The position numbers and the translations under genes were made by a program. This document shows positions 22,310 through 31,823 of a DNA stretch of 64,000 nt, piece by piece (position 1 is the first letter of the stretch; each line of letters opens with the position of its first letter). The notes under the pieces are model-generated. The model had not been told where the DNA came from and ran no database searches. It saw nothing but the letters and a program-made list of their open reading frames with translations. Source of the DNA: Brevundimonas sp. (GTDB lineage: Bacteria > Pseudomonadota > Alphaproteobacteria > Caulobacterales > Caulobacteraceae); contig NZ_JAQSDK010000035.1 of the NCBI RefSeq assembly GCF_029945885.1, forward strand, positions 36,396 to 100,395, written 5' to 3'.

Positions 22310-23542
22310 ATGGGGCGCAAGGCAACAGAACTGACGCCGCTTGCCGTAGCGCGGCTGACGGTTCCCGGCTTCTATTTCGTTGGCGGTGTCGCGGGGTTAG
22401 CCCTACAGGTTCTGCCCACGAGCGGACGGACTTGGATTCTGCGCGCGACCATCGGCGGCCGTCGACGCGACATGGGGTTGGGCGGCTATCCCGATGTCAC
22501 CCTGGCTGGTGCCAGAGAAGCCGCTCGCCGGGCGCGAGAGTTGATCCGCAACGGTGAAGACCCCATCGAGCGGGCCAAGGCTGCCAGAAAGGCTCTCGCC
22601 GCTGACACGGCGAAGGCTTTCACGTTCAGCGAGGCGGCCGAGGCTTTCATTTCGGGTCAGAAGGCTGCCTGGCGCAACTCGAAGCATCGAGCCCAGTGGA
22701 GCAGCTCTCTCAACGCTTACGTCTATCCGGTCATGGGCAACCTATCGGTCGCTGACGTCGAGCTTGCGCATGTGAGCAAAGTGCTCGACCCGATCTGGAC
22801 CACAAAGACGGAAACCGCCAGCCGAGTGCGCGGCCGCATGGAACAGGTGCTGGATTGGGCCACCGCTCGAGGATATCGGACCGGCCCAAATCCAGCCCGT
22901 TGGCGGGGACACCTCGACAAGCTGCTCCCAAAGCCTTCCAGGGTTTCAAAGCCTACTCACCACCGCGCGCTACCCACCAAGGAGATCGGCCAGTTCATGG
23001 AGCGCCTTCGTGGTGCAGAGGGCATCGGCGCTCGTGCCCTGACCTTCGCCATCCTCACGGCCGCGCGATCTTGTGAGGTCCGCGGCGCCACTTGGGCCGA
23101 AATCGATATGGTTGGTCGGGTTTGGATCGTGCCGGCCTCACGGATGAAGGCCGGCCGGGAGCATCGCGTGCCGCTTTCGACATTAGCGATGGAGGTGCTT
23201 GAAACCCTACCGCGCATCGCTGGCAGCGATCTGGTGTTTCAGGCGCCGCGAGGCGGCCAGCTATCGGACATGACCCTCTCAGCGGTCCTGCGACGAATGC
23301 AGGTGCCCGCCGTGCCGCACGGGTTCCGATCGACCTTCAGGGATTGGGCAGCCGAGTACACGGCATTCCCGAGCGAGGTGGCTGAAATGGCCTTGGCACA
23401 CACCGTGGGCAACAAGGTGGAGGCCGCCTATCGGCGTGGTGACTTGTTCGAGAAGCGCCGTCGGCTGGCAGAGGACTGGGCCGACTTCTGCTCCCGCCCT
23501 TTTTCGAGCGGCAGAATCGTGCCGCTGAGGGGGGCTCGATGA
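22310..23542 (+). CDS. int: P4-type tyrosine recombinase (integrase)
   Basis: 410 residues. N-terminal DUF4102-like arm-binding domain (RTWILRATIGGRRRDMGLGGYPDVTLA is its typical core), core-binding SAM-like domain around residues 100-190, then the catalytic domain. Active-site residues are visible: Arg in AILTAARSCEVRGATW, H-x-x-R in VPHGFRSTFRDW, His in ALAHTVGN and Tyr in KVEAAYRR. The family inserts elements at tRNA 3' ends, matching the tRNA-Ser repeat. Unusually, the gene lies at the island end away from the tRNA. It overlaps the next gene by 4 bp. Confidence 0.93.
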   Translation: MGRKATELTPLAVARLTVPGFYFVGGVAGLALQVLPTSGRTWILRATIGGRRRDMGLGGYPDVTLAGAREAARRARELIRNGEDPIERAKAARKALAADTAKAFTFSEAAEAFISGQKAAWRNSKHRAQWSSSLNAYVYPVMGNLSVADVELAHVSKVLDPIWTTKTETASRVRGRMEQVLDWATARGYRTGPNPARWRGHLDKLLPKPSRVSKPTHHRALPTKEIGQFMERLRGAEGIGARALTFAILTAARSCEVRGATWAEIDMVGRVWIVPASRMKAGREHRVPLSTLAMEVLETLPRIAGSDLVFQAPRGGQLSDMTLSAVLRRMQVPAVPHGFRSTFRDWAAEYTAFPSEVAEMALAHTVGNKVEAAYRRGDLFEKRRRLAEDWADFCSRPFSSGRIVPLRGAR

Positions 23543-24174
23543 ACCTGCCTTACCACATCAGGTTCATCGTTCAGGCCAACGCGTTCAGCGCCTTTCAGAG
23601 CATGGCGGATGCGGAGGAGGGTGACTTGTCCCGGCTCGCGAAAAGAGTCGAGCGCGGTGCGGTCTTAAGCGATCAGGAACTCGCGTTTATCGCGAGGCAT
23701 CTGAGAGGCGAGATCAAGAAACCCCGCCATCGTCCAGTGAAGCGCGCAACCCGGTGGTGCCAGGAGTCCATGGCGGCGATGGTCTACGTGCTCCAACATT
23801 TGCGCGGCGGTAAGCAGGACGCCGCGGTGATGGAAGCCGAAAGCCAGTTCAAGGTCGGCCGCAGCACCATCATGGAAGCATTGGCCATGAAGCGAAGGGA
23901 TCCTGAGAGGGAACGTCTCTGCGACGAGATGACCAAGAAGGTGGCCGAAGCGGCCGTGACCGGCATTCCAGATTTGCCGGTGGTCGATGTGCCGCTATCC
24001 ATACCGGGTGTCACGTTCGACCTCAGTCCAGTTAAGTCCGGCACTTCGTCGACCGAGTCACCCGAGACAGGCGCGTCGTTGAGCGACAAGTCTCCTGCCG
24101 TCTCAAGCAGGAGCAAAGTTGATGCGAAATCTCCCCGAAACTTCCAGCGAGTTCCGGTTCGACGACCTTCCTGA
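23539..24174 (+). CDS. Hypothetical mobile-element protein
   Basis: 211 residues, no signal or membrane segment. The middle contains a helical stretch with a possible DNA-binding helix-turn-helix (ESQFKVGRSTIMEALAMKRR, around residues 100-120). The C-terminal 60 residues are Ser/Thr/Pro-rich and look disordered. It is translationally coupled to int through ATGA, suggesting a role in element maintenance or excision control. I do not recognise the family. Confidence 0.6.
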   Translation: MNLPYHIRFIVQANAFSAFQSMADAEEGDLSRLAKRVERGAVLSDQELAFIARHLRGEIKKPRHRPVKRATRWCQESMAAMVYVLQHLRGGKQDAAVMEAESQFKVGRSTIMEALAMKRRDPERERLCDEMTKKVAEAAVTGIPDLPVVDVPLSIPGVTFDLSPVKSGTSSTESPETGASLSDKSPAVSSRSKVDAKSPRNFQRVPVRRPS

Positions 24175-24358
24175 CGCAGCCCATGTCCGGCTGCCGGTGG
24201 TCGCGACCCTCTATGCGACCTCCCCGTCAAACGTCTGGCGTTGGGTCAAGCAGGGTCTCATCCCTGCACCCCGAAAGCTGGGGCCACAGACCACCGTCTG
24301 GAACGTCGGCGATCTTCGGAAGGCTCTGGCCACTGGCGGCCAGAGTACTCGGCCGTGA
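24122..24358 (+). CDS. AlpA/excisionase-like small HTH protein
   Basis: 78 residues from ATG 24122, overlapping the end of the previous gene in another frame. The core VATLYATSPSNVWRWVKQGLIP followed by PRKLGPQTTVWNVGDLRKAL is the winged-helix pattern of AlpA/MerR-like excisionases that sit beside P4-type integrases. It probably acts as recombination directionality factor or as regulator of int. Confidence 0.75.
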   Translation: MRNLPETSSEFRFDDLPDAAHVRLPVVATLYATSPSNVWRWVKQGLIPAPRKLGPQTTVWNVGDLRKALATGGQSTRP

Positions 24359-24414
24359 GGCCCGTAACCATGGCGTCGATCGGGTGCTCCTCAAGCTGGA
24401 CGCGGTGACCCGGC

Positions 24415-24942
24415 ATGGTCGGCCGTCGCCACGACAAGACCGGCCGCTCGACCGGGGCGATGGCCGCGTCGCGCTTCGCCAAACAGAACAGGCCTCCGCA
24501 GGGCGAGGGGTTTGTCTGGTTTACTCGCCAGATTATGCGAAGTCCGGCGTTCCGGGCGATGTCTCTGAACGCTCGCAAACTGGTAGACCGCGTGCTGATC
24601 GAGCACATGGACCACGGCGGTGCCCAGAACGGCGAACTTATCGTCACCTACGCCGATCTGGTCGACTGGGGCATTCGCCGGAACAGCATTCCGCCGACAA
24701 TCGCCGAAGTGGTCGCGCTCGACATCCTGGAGCATCGCCCAGGCCGCCCCTCCCACATCGCTGGCAAGGGCCATCCGCAAGTTTTCCGGATCTCGTGGTT
24801 GCCGACCGCGGATGAGCCACCATCAACGAAATGGTGCGCTTTCAAGACGATTGAGCAGGCGAACAAGGTCGCGAAGGCGGCGCGGGCCTGCGGGACTGAC
24901 GCTCGCCACAACGCAAAGCGAGACCCCCCACCCAAGATATAG
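24415..24942 (+). CDS. Hypothetical mobile-element protein with winged-helix-like core
   Basis: 175 residues. A basic N-terminus is followed by GEGFVWFTRQIMRSPAFRAM, then a helical segment with LIVTYADLVDWGIRRNSIPP that resembles the HTH of small replication or regulatory proteins carried on islands. The C-terminus is Lys/Arg-rich. It directly precedes a region with four dyad repeats, so a DNA-binding role there is possible. Not assigned to a family. Confidence 0.55.
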   Translation: MVGRRHDKTGRSTGAMAASRFAKQNRPPQGEGFVWFTRQIMRSPAFRAMSLNARKLVDRVLIEHMDHGGAQNGELIVTYADLVDWGIRRNSIPPTIAEVVALDILEHRPGRPSHIAGKGHPQVFRISWLPTADEPPSTKWCAFKTIEQANKVAKAARACGTDARHNAKRDPPPKI

Positions 24943-25518
24943 AAGGTAGTCTCGCCAACGACACGGGCTGTACGGTGTCGCGAACGACACCGACCGAGAG
25001 GTGATCAGGTCGCTAGCGACACTGCTTCGGTATCGTGAACGACACCGGGGTATTCAAATCATTGGTGACGGTGGGCGCGCGCAGGGTGCCACCCCGGGTG
25101 CCCTCTGCGGACGGGTTCGGGGACCATTGCGCGGACGCTATAGGTCTCGGTTCGAAACCCTGCTCCTCCAGCGCTGGGTGAGCGGTGGCGCGGGGGTCCT
25201 GCGATCAGCACCAACGAACAAACCGCATCCCACAGCCCCTTTGAACGACCACCGAGGGGGTTGAATTATTATCGGGCGAGCCGGGAGGGATTCCCAGCAT
25301 TCGGCGTTCTGTCGCCAACTGTGTCGAGGGGTTGCGAGCGTTCGCAACAGATTGCGTGTCGTGACGAGCCGCGGCCGAGCGCGCCTCGACTTCCTGCGAG
25401 GCTGCGGACCCGCGGCGCGTCGCCTGAGCCAATTGAATGAGAGATTGACCCTCGACATGGGCTACACGTAGGCGTTGATCTCCGGAGGTCCAACGCTACT
25501 GTGGTGTTCGGAGGGGCG
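24943..25518. other. 575-bp non-coding control-like region
   Basis: No convincing gene on either strand. The left 110 bp carries four TCG-N4-CGA dyads. A 7-bp inverted repeat (GTTGCGA / TCGCAAC, loop GCGT) lies at 25330-25347. It separates the mobility genes from the defense operon and should hold that operon's promoter; I could not pick a trustworthy -35/-10 pair. Confidence 0.6.
24952..25047. repeat. Array of four TCG-N4-CGA dyads (iteron- or operator-like)
   Basis: Copies are centred near 24956, 24982, 25014 and 25037. Copy 2 (24973-24992) extends to a perfect 8-bp inverted repeat CGGTGTCG-CGAA-CGACACCG. Copy 3 (25009-25020) is the palindrome GTCGCTAGCGAC. Copies 1, 2 and 4 also share AACGACAC on their right. 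The clustering in 100 bp upstream of an operon suggests a binding array for an island-encoded regulator or replication protein. Confidence 0.65.
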
Positions 25519-28143
25519 ATGAATCAGGACAAGGGCAGTGGGGTCTCGCCTCAGGTCGAGATGTGGATCCGCCAGATCAGGAGTCAGATGGCCGCAGGGC
25601 TCCCTCTGCCGGCTGCCGCAAGCGCTGCGCGGCGAGAGCTGGAGCTGCTCCTCGGCGCGACGCTCGAAAGAGCCCAAGCGGATCAGTGGGCGGCGGCGCA
25701 GGAACACATCCGGGAAGGGCTGGAGCGCCCCATCGAATACCTGCGCCCACATTCGGTTCACAAGCCGCGTCGGCCCGAATGGTATGAGGGCAGCGCGGCC
25801 ACGGACCTGCACTGGCCATCTCTGAAAGCCTTTCTCCTGCAGCGCCGCCGCTGGTCCGCGTCCACGGTGGACGGCATCGAAGACACCTCGGCCGAGGTGA
25901 CCGGCATGCTCGAGGATCCCTCACTGGCCTCCTTTTCCGGCCGTGGCCTTGTCGTCGGTCATGTTCAGAGCGGCAAGACGGCGAACATGACCGCGGTCAT
26001 CGCGCGTGCAGCGGACGCGGGCTATCGGTTTGTAGTCATCCTGTCGGGTCTGACGAACGCCCTGCGCCGCCAGACCCAGTCCCGCTTAGTCAGCGATCTC
26101 ATAGCCCGAAATCCGGAGCTCTGGCACCTTCACACGACTGTGGAGGATGACGGCGACTTCCAGACACCCCCCAACCGCTGGTTCTCCAGCATGGATCCGA
26201 TCCAAGTCGCGGTGATCAAGAAGAACGTCACCCCGCTTCGTCGACTGATCACGGCGATTGAACGGACCAGCGAGACCCTCCGGGCGAGGATGCCGGTCCT
26301 GGTCATCGATGACGAATGCGATCAGGCGAGCGTCAACTCGAGCGGCAGCGCCTTCGACAGCACCGCCATCAACGAGGCCATTCGCACTCTGATCGCCCGC
26401 CTTCCGCGGGTCCAATATGTCGGCTATACGGCGACCCCCTTCGCCAACGTTCTGATCAACCCCCATACGGCAGAGGGAGCGCTGGACGACCTCTATCCGA
26501 GGGACTTCGTCACGGCCCTGCCCGCCTCTGACGAGTATTTCGGGACCGAGGCGCTCTTCGGTCGACCGCCGAACGACGCAGACGCCGAACAGCTCGAGGA
26601 GCAGGGGCTGGATATGATCCGGGAGGTCCCGGCCGCCGACGCGGCGGCGGTGCGCCCGGCCTCGAGGGCGCGCGCCGGCTTCTCCCCGACCGTGCCGCCC
26701 TCTCTCGAAGAGGCGCTCAGGTGGTTCGTGCTCTCCTCGAGCGCCAGGCTGGCGCGTGGTCAGGAGGGCCAGCATTTCAGCATGCTGATCCACACGACCG
26801 TCTATACCGACGCCCACGAACGGATCGCAGCGCTGATCCGCGAATGGAAGGCGGGCATCGAAGCGACGCTCACCCAGATCGAACCCGAGCTGGAGGCGCT
26901 CTGGGTCAGCGAGGCGGCTCGGGTGGACGGCAGGCGGTGGGGTCTGGATCCCCTGCCTTGGTCCTCTGTCCAGCCCTTCGTCAGAAGGCTCGTCGAGGAG
27001 CTCGAGATCATCGTGGAAAATAGCATCAGCGAGAGCCGGCTCGATTTCGGCCGGGGCACGCCGTGCCGCTACATCGTGGTCGGCGGCTCCGTGCTCGCGC
27101 GCGGGCTGACGATCGAGGGGCTGTCGGTAAGCTATTTTGTCCGCAGCTCGAGCCAGTACGACACCCTGCTCCAGATGGGGCGCTGGTTCGGCTACAGGCC
27201 CGGGTACCAGGATCTGCCCCGTATCTGGATGACGGCGGATCTTGCCGGCGCGTTCCGGGATCTTGCCCAGGTGGAGGCCGAGATCCGGCAGGACATCGCA
27301 GAGTATGCGCGGCGCGACCTCACCCCAATGGACCTTGCGGTTCGCATCCGCCAGATACCGGGAATGTCGATCACCTCGGCGGCCAAGATGATCGCTTCGG
27401 AGACCTGCGATGTCAGCTTCTCGGGCGAACACCTGCAGACCATCCGCTTCGCGAGCGACGATCTTGATCAGCTGAACCGGAACTGGGCGGCGGGCGCAGG
27501 TCTGCTCGACCGGATCTCCCAGGCTCGGGACGTCGAGACCGTCGCAAGGGGACGACTTATCCGCGGGGCACCGCTCGATGCCGTCGCGGACTTCCTCGAG
27601 ACCTACTCAGCCTCCAGTCGCGACGCCTTCGGAGCTCCCCTGATGGAGTGGATCGCACGCGAGGCGGAAACCGGCCCGGCGTTCCGGACGTGGAATGTGG
27701 GCCTGATCGAGCCGGCGAAGGGCAGCCCGTCCATGGGCGCGCTCGGCACCATGGGACCGGTCCGCACGGTCCGGCGCGCGCGCCTGTCGGCGCGCCGGGG
27801 CGATGGTCTGGCCGACATCAAGGCGCTCATGTCCCGCCGCGACGTCCTGTTCGACGTCGAAGGCAACACGGGTCCGGACGACTGGGCAGCCCTCAAGCGA
27901 TACCGACAGAATGTCCTCGGCGACGAGATCCCCCTGCTTTTGCTCTACGCCATCGAGGCGAGATCCGAGCCGACGCCGGGAACGACCTATCGCGCCCCCC
28001 TGGACGCGGCGACCGATGTGCTTGCGATCGGACTTGTCCTGCCCGACAGGGGCCAGCGCCGCAGCTTTGTCAGGGTCACCCTAGACCGTGAGGATGCCGA
28101 CGAGGGCGAGGACCTGATGGCCGATATCGGCGGACTCCAGTGA
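25519..28143 (+). CDS. Z1 domain superfamily-II ATPase of a defense operon
   Basis: 874 residues from ATG 25519, with GGAGG four bases before. Walker A is GHVQSGKT at 147-154, Walker B LVIDDECD at 261-268, then VGYTATPFAN near 301-310 and the arginine-finger region GRWFGYR at 554-560. This is the Z1 helicase-like ATPase family, described with MORC-type GHKL ATPases in restriction-modification neighbourhoods. The N-terminal 120 residues are helical and the C-terminal 280 are unassigned. It probably remodels or translocates on DNA for the nucleases encoded next. It overlaps the next gene by GTGA. Confidence 0.88.
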   Translation: MNQDKGSGVSPQVEMWIRQIRSQMAAGLPLPAAASAARRELELLLGATLERAQADQWAAAQEHIREGLERPIEYLRPHSVHKPRRPEWYEGSAATDLHWPSLKAFLLQRRRWSASTVDGIEDTSAEVTGMLEDPSLASFSGRGLVVGHVQSGKTANMTAVIARAADAGYRFVVILSGLTNALRRQTQSRLVSDLIARNPELWHLHTTVEDDGDFQTPPNRWFSSMDPIQVAVIKKNVTPLRRLITAIERTSETLRARMPVLVIDDECDQASVNSSGSAFDSTAINEAIRTLIARLPRVQYVGYTATPFANVLINPHTAEGALDDLYPRDFVTALPASDEYFGTEALFGRPPNDADAEQLEEQGLDMIREVPAADAAAVRPASRARAGFSPTVPPSLEEALRWFVLSSSARLARGQEGQHFSMLIHTTVYTDAHERIAALIREWKAGIEATLTQIEPELEALWVSEAARVDGRRWGLDPLPWSSVQPFVRRLVEELEIIVENSISESRLDFGRGTPCRYIVVGGSVLARGLTIEGLSVSYFVRSSSQYDTLLQMGRWFGYRPGYQDLPRIWMTADLAGAFRDLAQVEAEIRQDIAEYARRDLTPMDLAVRIRQIPGMSITSAAKMIASETCDVSFSGEHLQTIRFASDDLDQLNRNWAAGAGLLDRISQARDVETVARGRLIRGAPLDAVADFLETYSASSRDAFGAPLMEWIAREAETGPAFRTWNVGLIEPAKGSPSMGALGTMGPVRTVRRARLSARRGDGLADIKALMSRRDVLFDVEGNTGPDDWAALKRYRQNVLGDEIPLLLLYAIEARSEPTPGTTYRAPLDAATDVLAIGLVLPDRGQRRSFVRVTLDREDADEGEDLMADIGGLQ

Positions 28144-29156
28144 CGGCCTTCTCGATGTCGGAGGACTGGGCGCGGCTGAGGCGCGCGGGCCAGGACGCCG
28201 CGAGCGGCCTGCTCGGCCTCGCGTCGATGGAACTGGAGGCGCGTGCACCGGCAGGACGGCTGCGGCTGGCTGTGGGTCCGGCGGGTGAGCTTCTCCTGCT
28301 GGCTCCGGTCTCCGCCGCGTCCCCGCCCGGGGCGCTCCCGACCGCCGACGGCCTGCAGGTCGGCGAGGTCACGCTGCGTAGCGACGGCCGCTCGCAGCGG
28401 TTCCTGCAGCTCGCCTGCAGCGAACCCTCGCTAGAGGGCGTCTTCACGGACGTGGTGACCCAAGTTACGGCCCGCGTGGCCGACGGCGCTGCCCCGCTCG
28501 AGGCTATCGAGAGCACCATGCGCGACTATCGCGCCCTTCTGCGCAGGGCACCGGACCCGTCGCTGGACGAGGGACGGCTGATCGGCCTGCTGGGAGAGCT
28601 CCGCATCCTTGTGCGTATGCTCCAGACCCGTCCTGACGCTTGGCGCGCTTGGGCCCCACTGGCGGGTCGGCATGACTTCCGGGCCGGAGATCTCGCCCTT
28701 GAGGTCAAGACCACGCTCAGGTCGCAGGGGCGACGGGTCACGATCTCGTCGCTCGAGCAGCTTCAGGCGCCGGAGGGCGGGACTCTCGGACTGAACCTGC
28801 AGGTTCTCGAACGCGACATGAACGGCACTCTCTGCCTGTCGGCGCTCGGTCACCAGGCGCTGGCCTTGGCCGGCGGCGCATCGGAGCTGGAGGTCCTGTT
28901 TGGCGAGTGCGGCTGGCGGCCGGACGCCTCGGAGACCGAACCGCGCTTTTCGCTCTATGTGGAAGAGACCTATGTGCTCGGCCCCGGCTTCCCTCAACTG
29001 ACGCCGGGCTCTCTTCTAGAGGGAAGGCTACCCGCGGGCGTGTCGGGCGTCACCTATGGCCTCGACCTTTCGACGGCCTCAGCCTTCCTTGTCGCCGAGG
29101 ACCGGGCGCGTGCACTCGAGGAGGATCTGGCCCGTGCCCCTGCACCTCTTCGCTGA
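28140..29156 (+). CDS. PD-(D/E)XK nuclease-fold protein (DUF4420)
   Basis: 338 residues, GTG start overlapping the Z1 stop. Core motifs in order: LIGLLGEL with Glu153, GRHDF with Asp179, LALEVKTT with Glu188 and Lys190, then SSLEQLQ with a conserved Gln. Spacing matches the PD-(D/E)XK motif family DUF4420 that accompanies Z1 proteins. It is the probable DNA-cleaving subunit. All expected catalytic residues are present. About 23 bp overlap with the next gene. Confidence 0.85.
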   Translation: MTAFSMSEDWARLRRAGQDAASGLLGLASMELEARAPAGRLRLAVGPAGELLLLAPVSAASPPGALPTADGLQVGEVTLRSDGRSQRFLQLACSEPSLEGVFTDVVTQVTARVADGAAPLEAIESTMRDYRALLRRAPDPSLDEGRLIGLLGELRILVRMLQTRPDAWRAWAPLAGRHDFRAGDLALEVKTTLRSQGRRVTISSLEQLQAPEGGTLGLNLQVLERDMNGTLCLSALGHQALALAGGASELEVLFGECGWRPDASETEPRFSLYVEETYVLGPGFPQLTPGSLLEGRLPAGVSGVTYGLDLSTASAFLVAEDRARALEEDLARAPAPLR

Positions 29157-30927
29157 ACCGTTCCCGCCATCGGGCGCGCTGTCCGGTCGCGGCGCGCGCA
29201 AGCTGCTGGGAGCCCACTCCCTGACGCCGATCGAGGTGCTGGTCCGCGAGGCGGGCCAGAACGCCTGGGATGCGCGTCTTGAGGCCTCAGGCCAGATCCG
29301 GATGACGTTCCGTCTGCGCAGACTCCTCCCGGATCAGGCCGACATGTTGTTCGGAACAGTCCTTGGGGAACGCCCAAAGGCGGGCGGCGGTGCCGCGGGA
29401 CTGGGACTGGCCGAGGCCGATCCGTCACCGCTGGTAATCGAGATCGCGGACTTCGGGACCCGAGGTCTCGGAGGGCCGACCCGTGCGGATCGTCCGGCGG
29501 CCAAAGACGAGGAGCGGAACTTCGTCAACCTCGTGCGCAATATCGGGGCCTCCGAGGACGAGGATGACCGTGGCGGAACCTACGGCTACGGCAAGATGGC
29601 CACCTTTTCGGCCAGCCGCTGCGCGACCCTAGTGATCGACTCGCTCGCGAGACAGGGAGACGGCGAGGTCAGAAGGCTGATCGGCTGTCAGGTTGCGGAC
29701 CCCTATGATGCAGGCGACCTCAGGCATACGGGCCGGCACTGGTGGGGTGAGCGCGAAGACGACGGCTTCGCCGCGCCCGTCGAGGGCCCGGACGCCGAGG
29801 CGCTCGCGCGCAGCCTAGGCCTGCCGGAGCGCGCGACTGGAAGCACGGGAACGACGATTCTGATCGTCCACCCCGACGTCGATCCCGTCGAGGCCGCGAA
29901 CGAAATCCGGCGCTCGCTCCTGTGGTGGTTTTGGCCCAAGATGATCGACCAAGGCGCGGGCCCGGCCATGACCTTCGATCTCGAACTCGAGGGCGAGATG
30001 CAGACCATTCCCTCGCCCGAGAGCACCGCTCCGCTCGACATTTACGTTGAGGCCTGGCGAAAGCTGAAGGCCGGTGACCCGGGCGTCATCAAGACCCGCG
30101 TGGCCAGCTATGGCAATCTCGTCACCGGCCAAGTTGCCACCGCCCGCGGCTTTCACCGGCCGAGGACCTTCCTGCAGACCGGACCGGCGAGCGAGAGATC
30201 GCACCACATCGCGCTGATGCGACCCGTGGAACTGGTGGTGACCTATCTGGAGGGCACGCCGCTCTCCGCCGAGGAGGTCGAATGGGGGGGCGTGTTCATC
30301 TGCGATGAGGCCAACGAGGTGCTGGCCGCCTTCACGGCAGCCGAGCCGCCCGCTCACGACGCCTGGTCGCCGGAGACCCTTCGCGGACGACCGTTCCGGA
30401 TCGTAAACCGGAGCCTGGAACTTCTCAGGCAGGTGGCGAGGGAAACCGGCCAGCCAGTTCAGGTGATCACGGGCACGAGCGAGACCCAGCCGCCTCTCGC
30501 CATTCCCTCGCGGCTTCTCGGCCGACTACTGCCAGACGATCCGGACGCTGACGGCCCCGGTCGCAGGTCAAGGCCCATCAGGGGAGCCCGCAAGCGCTGG
30601 CAGGTCGAGGCGCCGGAATTCGTCTCGCTGGAGCAGGTCGGCGACCAAGTCCATTCGCTCTTTTCCGTGAACGCCAGAAACTCCAGCGCGCGCCCGATTG
30701 TCGTCGAGGCCCGACCCGGCCTGTTCATCGACGACCGGCTGACCACGGAGACAGATCTTGCGGACGGCAGCCACATCCGGGGGCTCGGCTGGCAGAATGC
30801 CGAAGGGGACGTCCGATCCGACGGAACCCATGTCGTGATCGAGCCTGGCGCGAACGAGACCCTGACTTTCCGGATCCTGATGTCCGGGCTGGCGGCCGTG
30901 GGCCTGACGCTCCGGGTCGAGGCCTGA
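29134..30927 (+). CDS. MORC/MutL-like GHKL ATPase
   Basis: 597 residues from GTG 29134, preceded by GAGGAGG at ideal spacing. GHKL ATP-binding motifs: N-box EAGQNAWDA with Asn43 and Asp46, G1 box IADFGTRGLGG with Asp106 and Gly108, and lid motif GGTYGYGK at 147-154. The remainder fits the S5-like domain plus a long unassigned C-terminal region. In the Z1-linked systems this protein is thought to act as an ATP-driven DNA clamp. It follows the nuclease gene with an overlap and is 2 bp from the next gene. Confidence 0.85.
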   Translation: MPLHLFAEPFPPSGALSGRGARKLLGAHSLTPIEVLVREAGQNAWDARLEASGQIRMTFRLRRLLPDQADMLFGTVLGERPKAGGGAAGLGLAEADPSPLVIEIADFGTRGLGGPTRADRPAAKDEERNFVNLVRNIGASEDEDDRGGTYGYGKMATFSASRCATLVIDSLARQGDGEVRRLIGCQVADPYDAGDLRHTGRHWWGEREDDGFAAPVEGPDAEALARSLGLPERATGSTGTTILIVHPDVDPVEAANEIRRSLLWWFWPKMIDQGAGPAMTFDLELEGEMQTIPSPESTAPLDIYVEAWRKLKAGDPGVIKTRVASYGNLVTGQVATARGFHRPRTFLQTGPASERSHHIALMRPVELVVTYLEGTPLSAEEVEWGGVFICDEANEVLAAFTAAEPPAHDAWSPETLRGRPFRIVNRSLELLRQVARETGQPVQVITGTSETQPPLAIPSRLLGRLLPDDPDADGPGRRSRPIRGARKRWQVEAPEFVSLEQVGDQVHSLFSVNARNSSARPIVVEARPGLFIDDRLTTETDLADGSHIRGLGWQNAEGDVRSDGTHVVIEPGANETLTFRILMSGLAAVGLTLRVEA

Positions 30928-30929
30928 TC

Positions 30930-31823
30930 ATGGCGTCCATCGCATTTCCCTATCTTCGGATCCGGCCGGACAATGTCTTGGCCGACACTTGGACAATCGA
31001 ACGCGGCGAGCACGTCAGCTATCTGACCGAGAGGCTCGAGGACTGGGATCCGACCGAGGTTCTCCACCTGCGCCGCAGGATCCGGCTCAACTTCGACCAG
31101 GCGGCGCTAGCCCTGGGCGTGCCGGCCGGCAACCTCGTCATGCGCGCGAGCCTCATCTTCGGCACCGGAGGGCCACGGGGCGAGCGGCTCCGCACGATCC
31201 GCGAGTCGCATCTGCTCACCCAGGCCTCGCCCGAGGCCGAGTTCGCCTTGGTGCTGGAGGGAGACGAGGTGTCGGAGCGTCTAGCGCTGAGAACCATAAT
31301 CACCCTGCACGAGACGGCTCCAGGGTCCGCCTTGTCTCCTGCCCGGCCGGGGGTGGAACTCTGGCACGACTTGACCCGCATGGGCCTAGAACCCGAGGAG
31401 CCGCGGTTCGCCATCCAGGTGGAGAGCTTCGCCTCCGTGTTCAGGGACACGCCACACGCGCTCTGGCGGCTGGACTGGACTCCGGCCGTGATCGATCGGG
31501 ACATGGCCGGAAACGTAAGGCTCTACGTCAACGCCGATCGCCCCGAGTTCGTGGAACGCGTTAGCGCCGGCGACGCTTCGACGATGAACATGATGACCGC
31601 GGCCGTGATGGAACAGCTGGTCTCCTCCGTCCTCGCCCATAACGCCGCCCCTGAAGGAGACGAGGCCCCGACCTCGATTGCGGTCACGGTCGGCGGATGG
31701 ATCGAGCAGGCCTTCCCCGGCCAAGACGCGCCAAGTGTCCGGGAACTCGTCAGACGGGACCCCGCCGCCTTCTCCGCCGGTCTGGCGACCCTCGCGGCCG
31801 AACTGGGACACGCAGATGACTGA
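30930..31823 (+). CDS. Unrecognised protein of the defense operon (A)
   Basis: 297 residues with no signal peptide or membrane helix. Predicted mixed alpha/beta, with a beta-rich first half (IRPDNVLADTWTIERGEHVSY; LRTIITLHETAPGSAL) and a helical C-terminus. No catalytic motif stands out. Sequence ends overlap the next start by 8 bp. Because it lies between the GHKL ATPase and the ABC-type ATPase, it may be an adaptor or target-recognition subunit. Family not recognised. Confidence 0.75.
   Translation: MASIAFPYLRIRPDNVLADTWTIERGEHVSYLTERLEDWDPTEVLHLRRRIRLNFDQAALALGVPAGNLVMRASLIFGTGGPRGERLRTIRESHLLTQASPEAEFALVLEGDEVSERLALRTIITLHETAPGSALSPARPGVELWHDLTRMGLEPEEPRFAIQVESFASVFRDTPHALWRLDWTPAVIDRDMAGNVRLYVNADRPEFVERVSAGDASTMNMMTAAVMEQLVSSVLAHNAAPEGDEAPTSIAVTVGGWIEQAFPGQDAPSVRELVRRDPAAFSAGLATLAAELGHADD

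Noticed and set aside
24952..25047. Dyad array as a CRISPR
   Set aside because: Repeats are short, imperfect and unevenly spaced (26, 32 and 23 bp), with no cas genes nearby.
25140..25180. tRNA-like end (GGTTCGAAACCC) in the control region
   Set aside because: The T-stem does not pair and no acceptor or anticodon arm fits. Not a tRNA, and not a match to any tRNA in the window.
25001..25264. Small open frame in the control region upstream of the Z1 gene
   Set aside because: Random-looking sequence across the dyad array, weak start, no family likeness.
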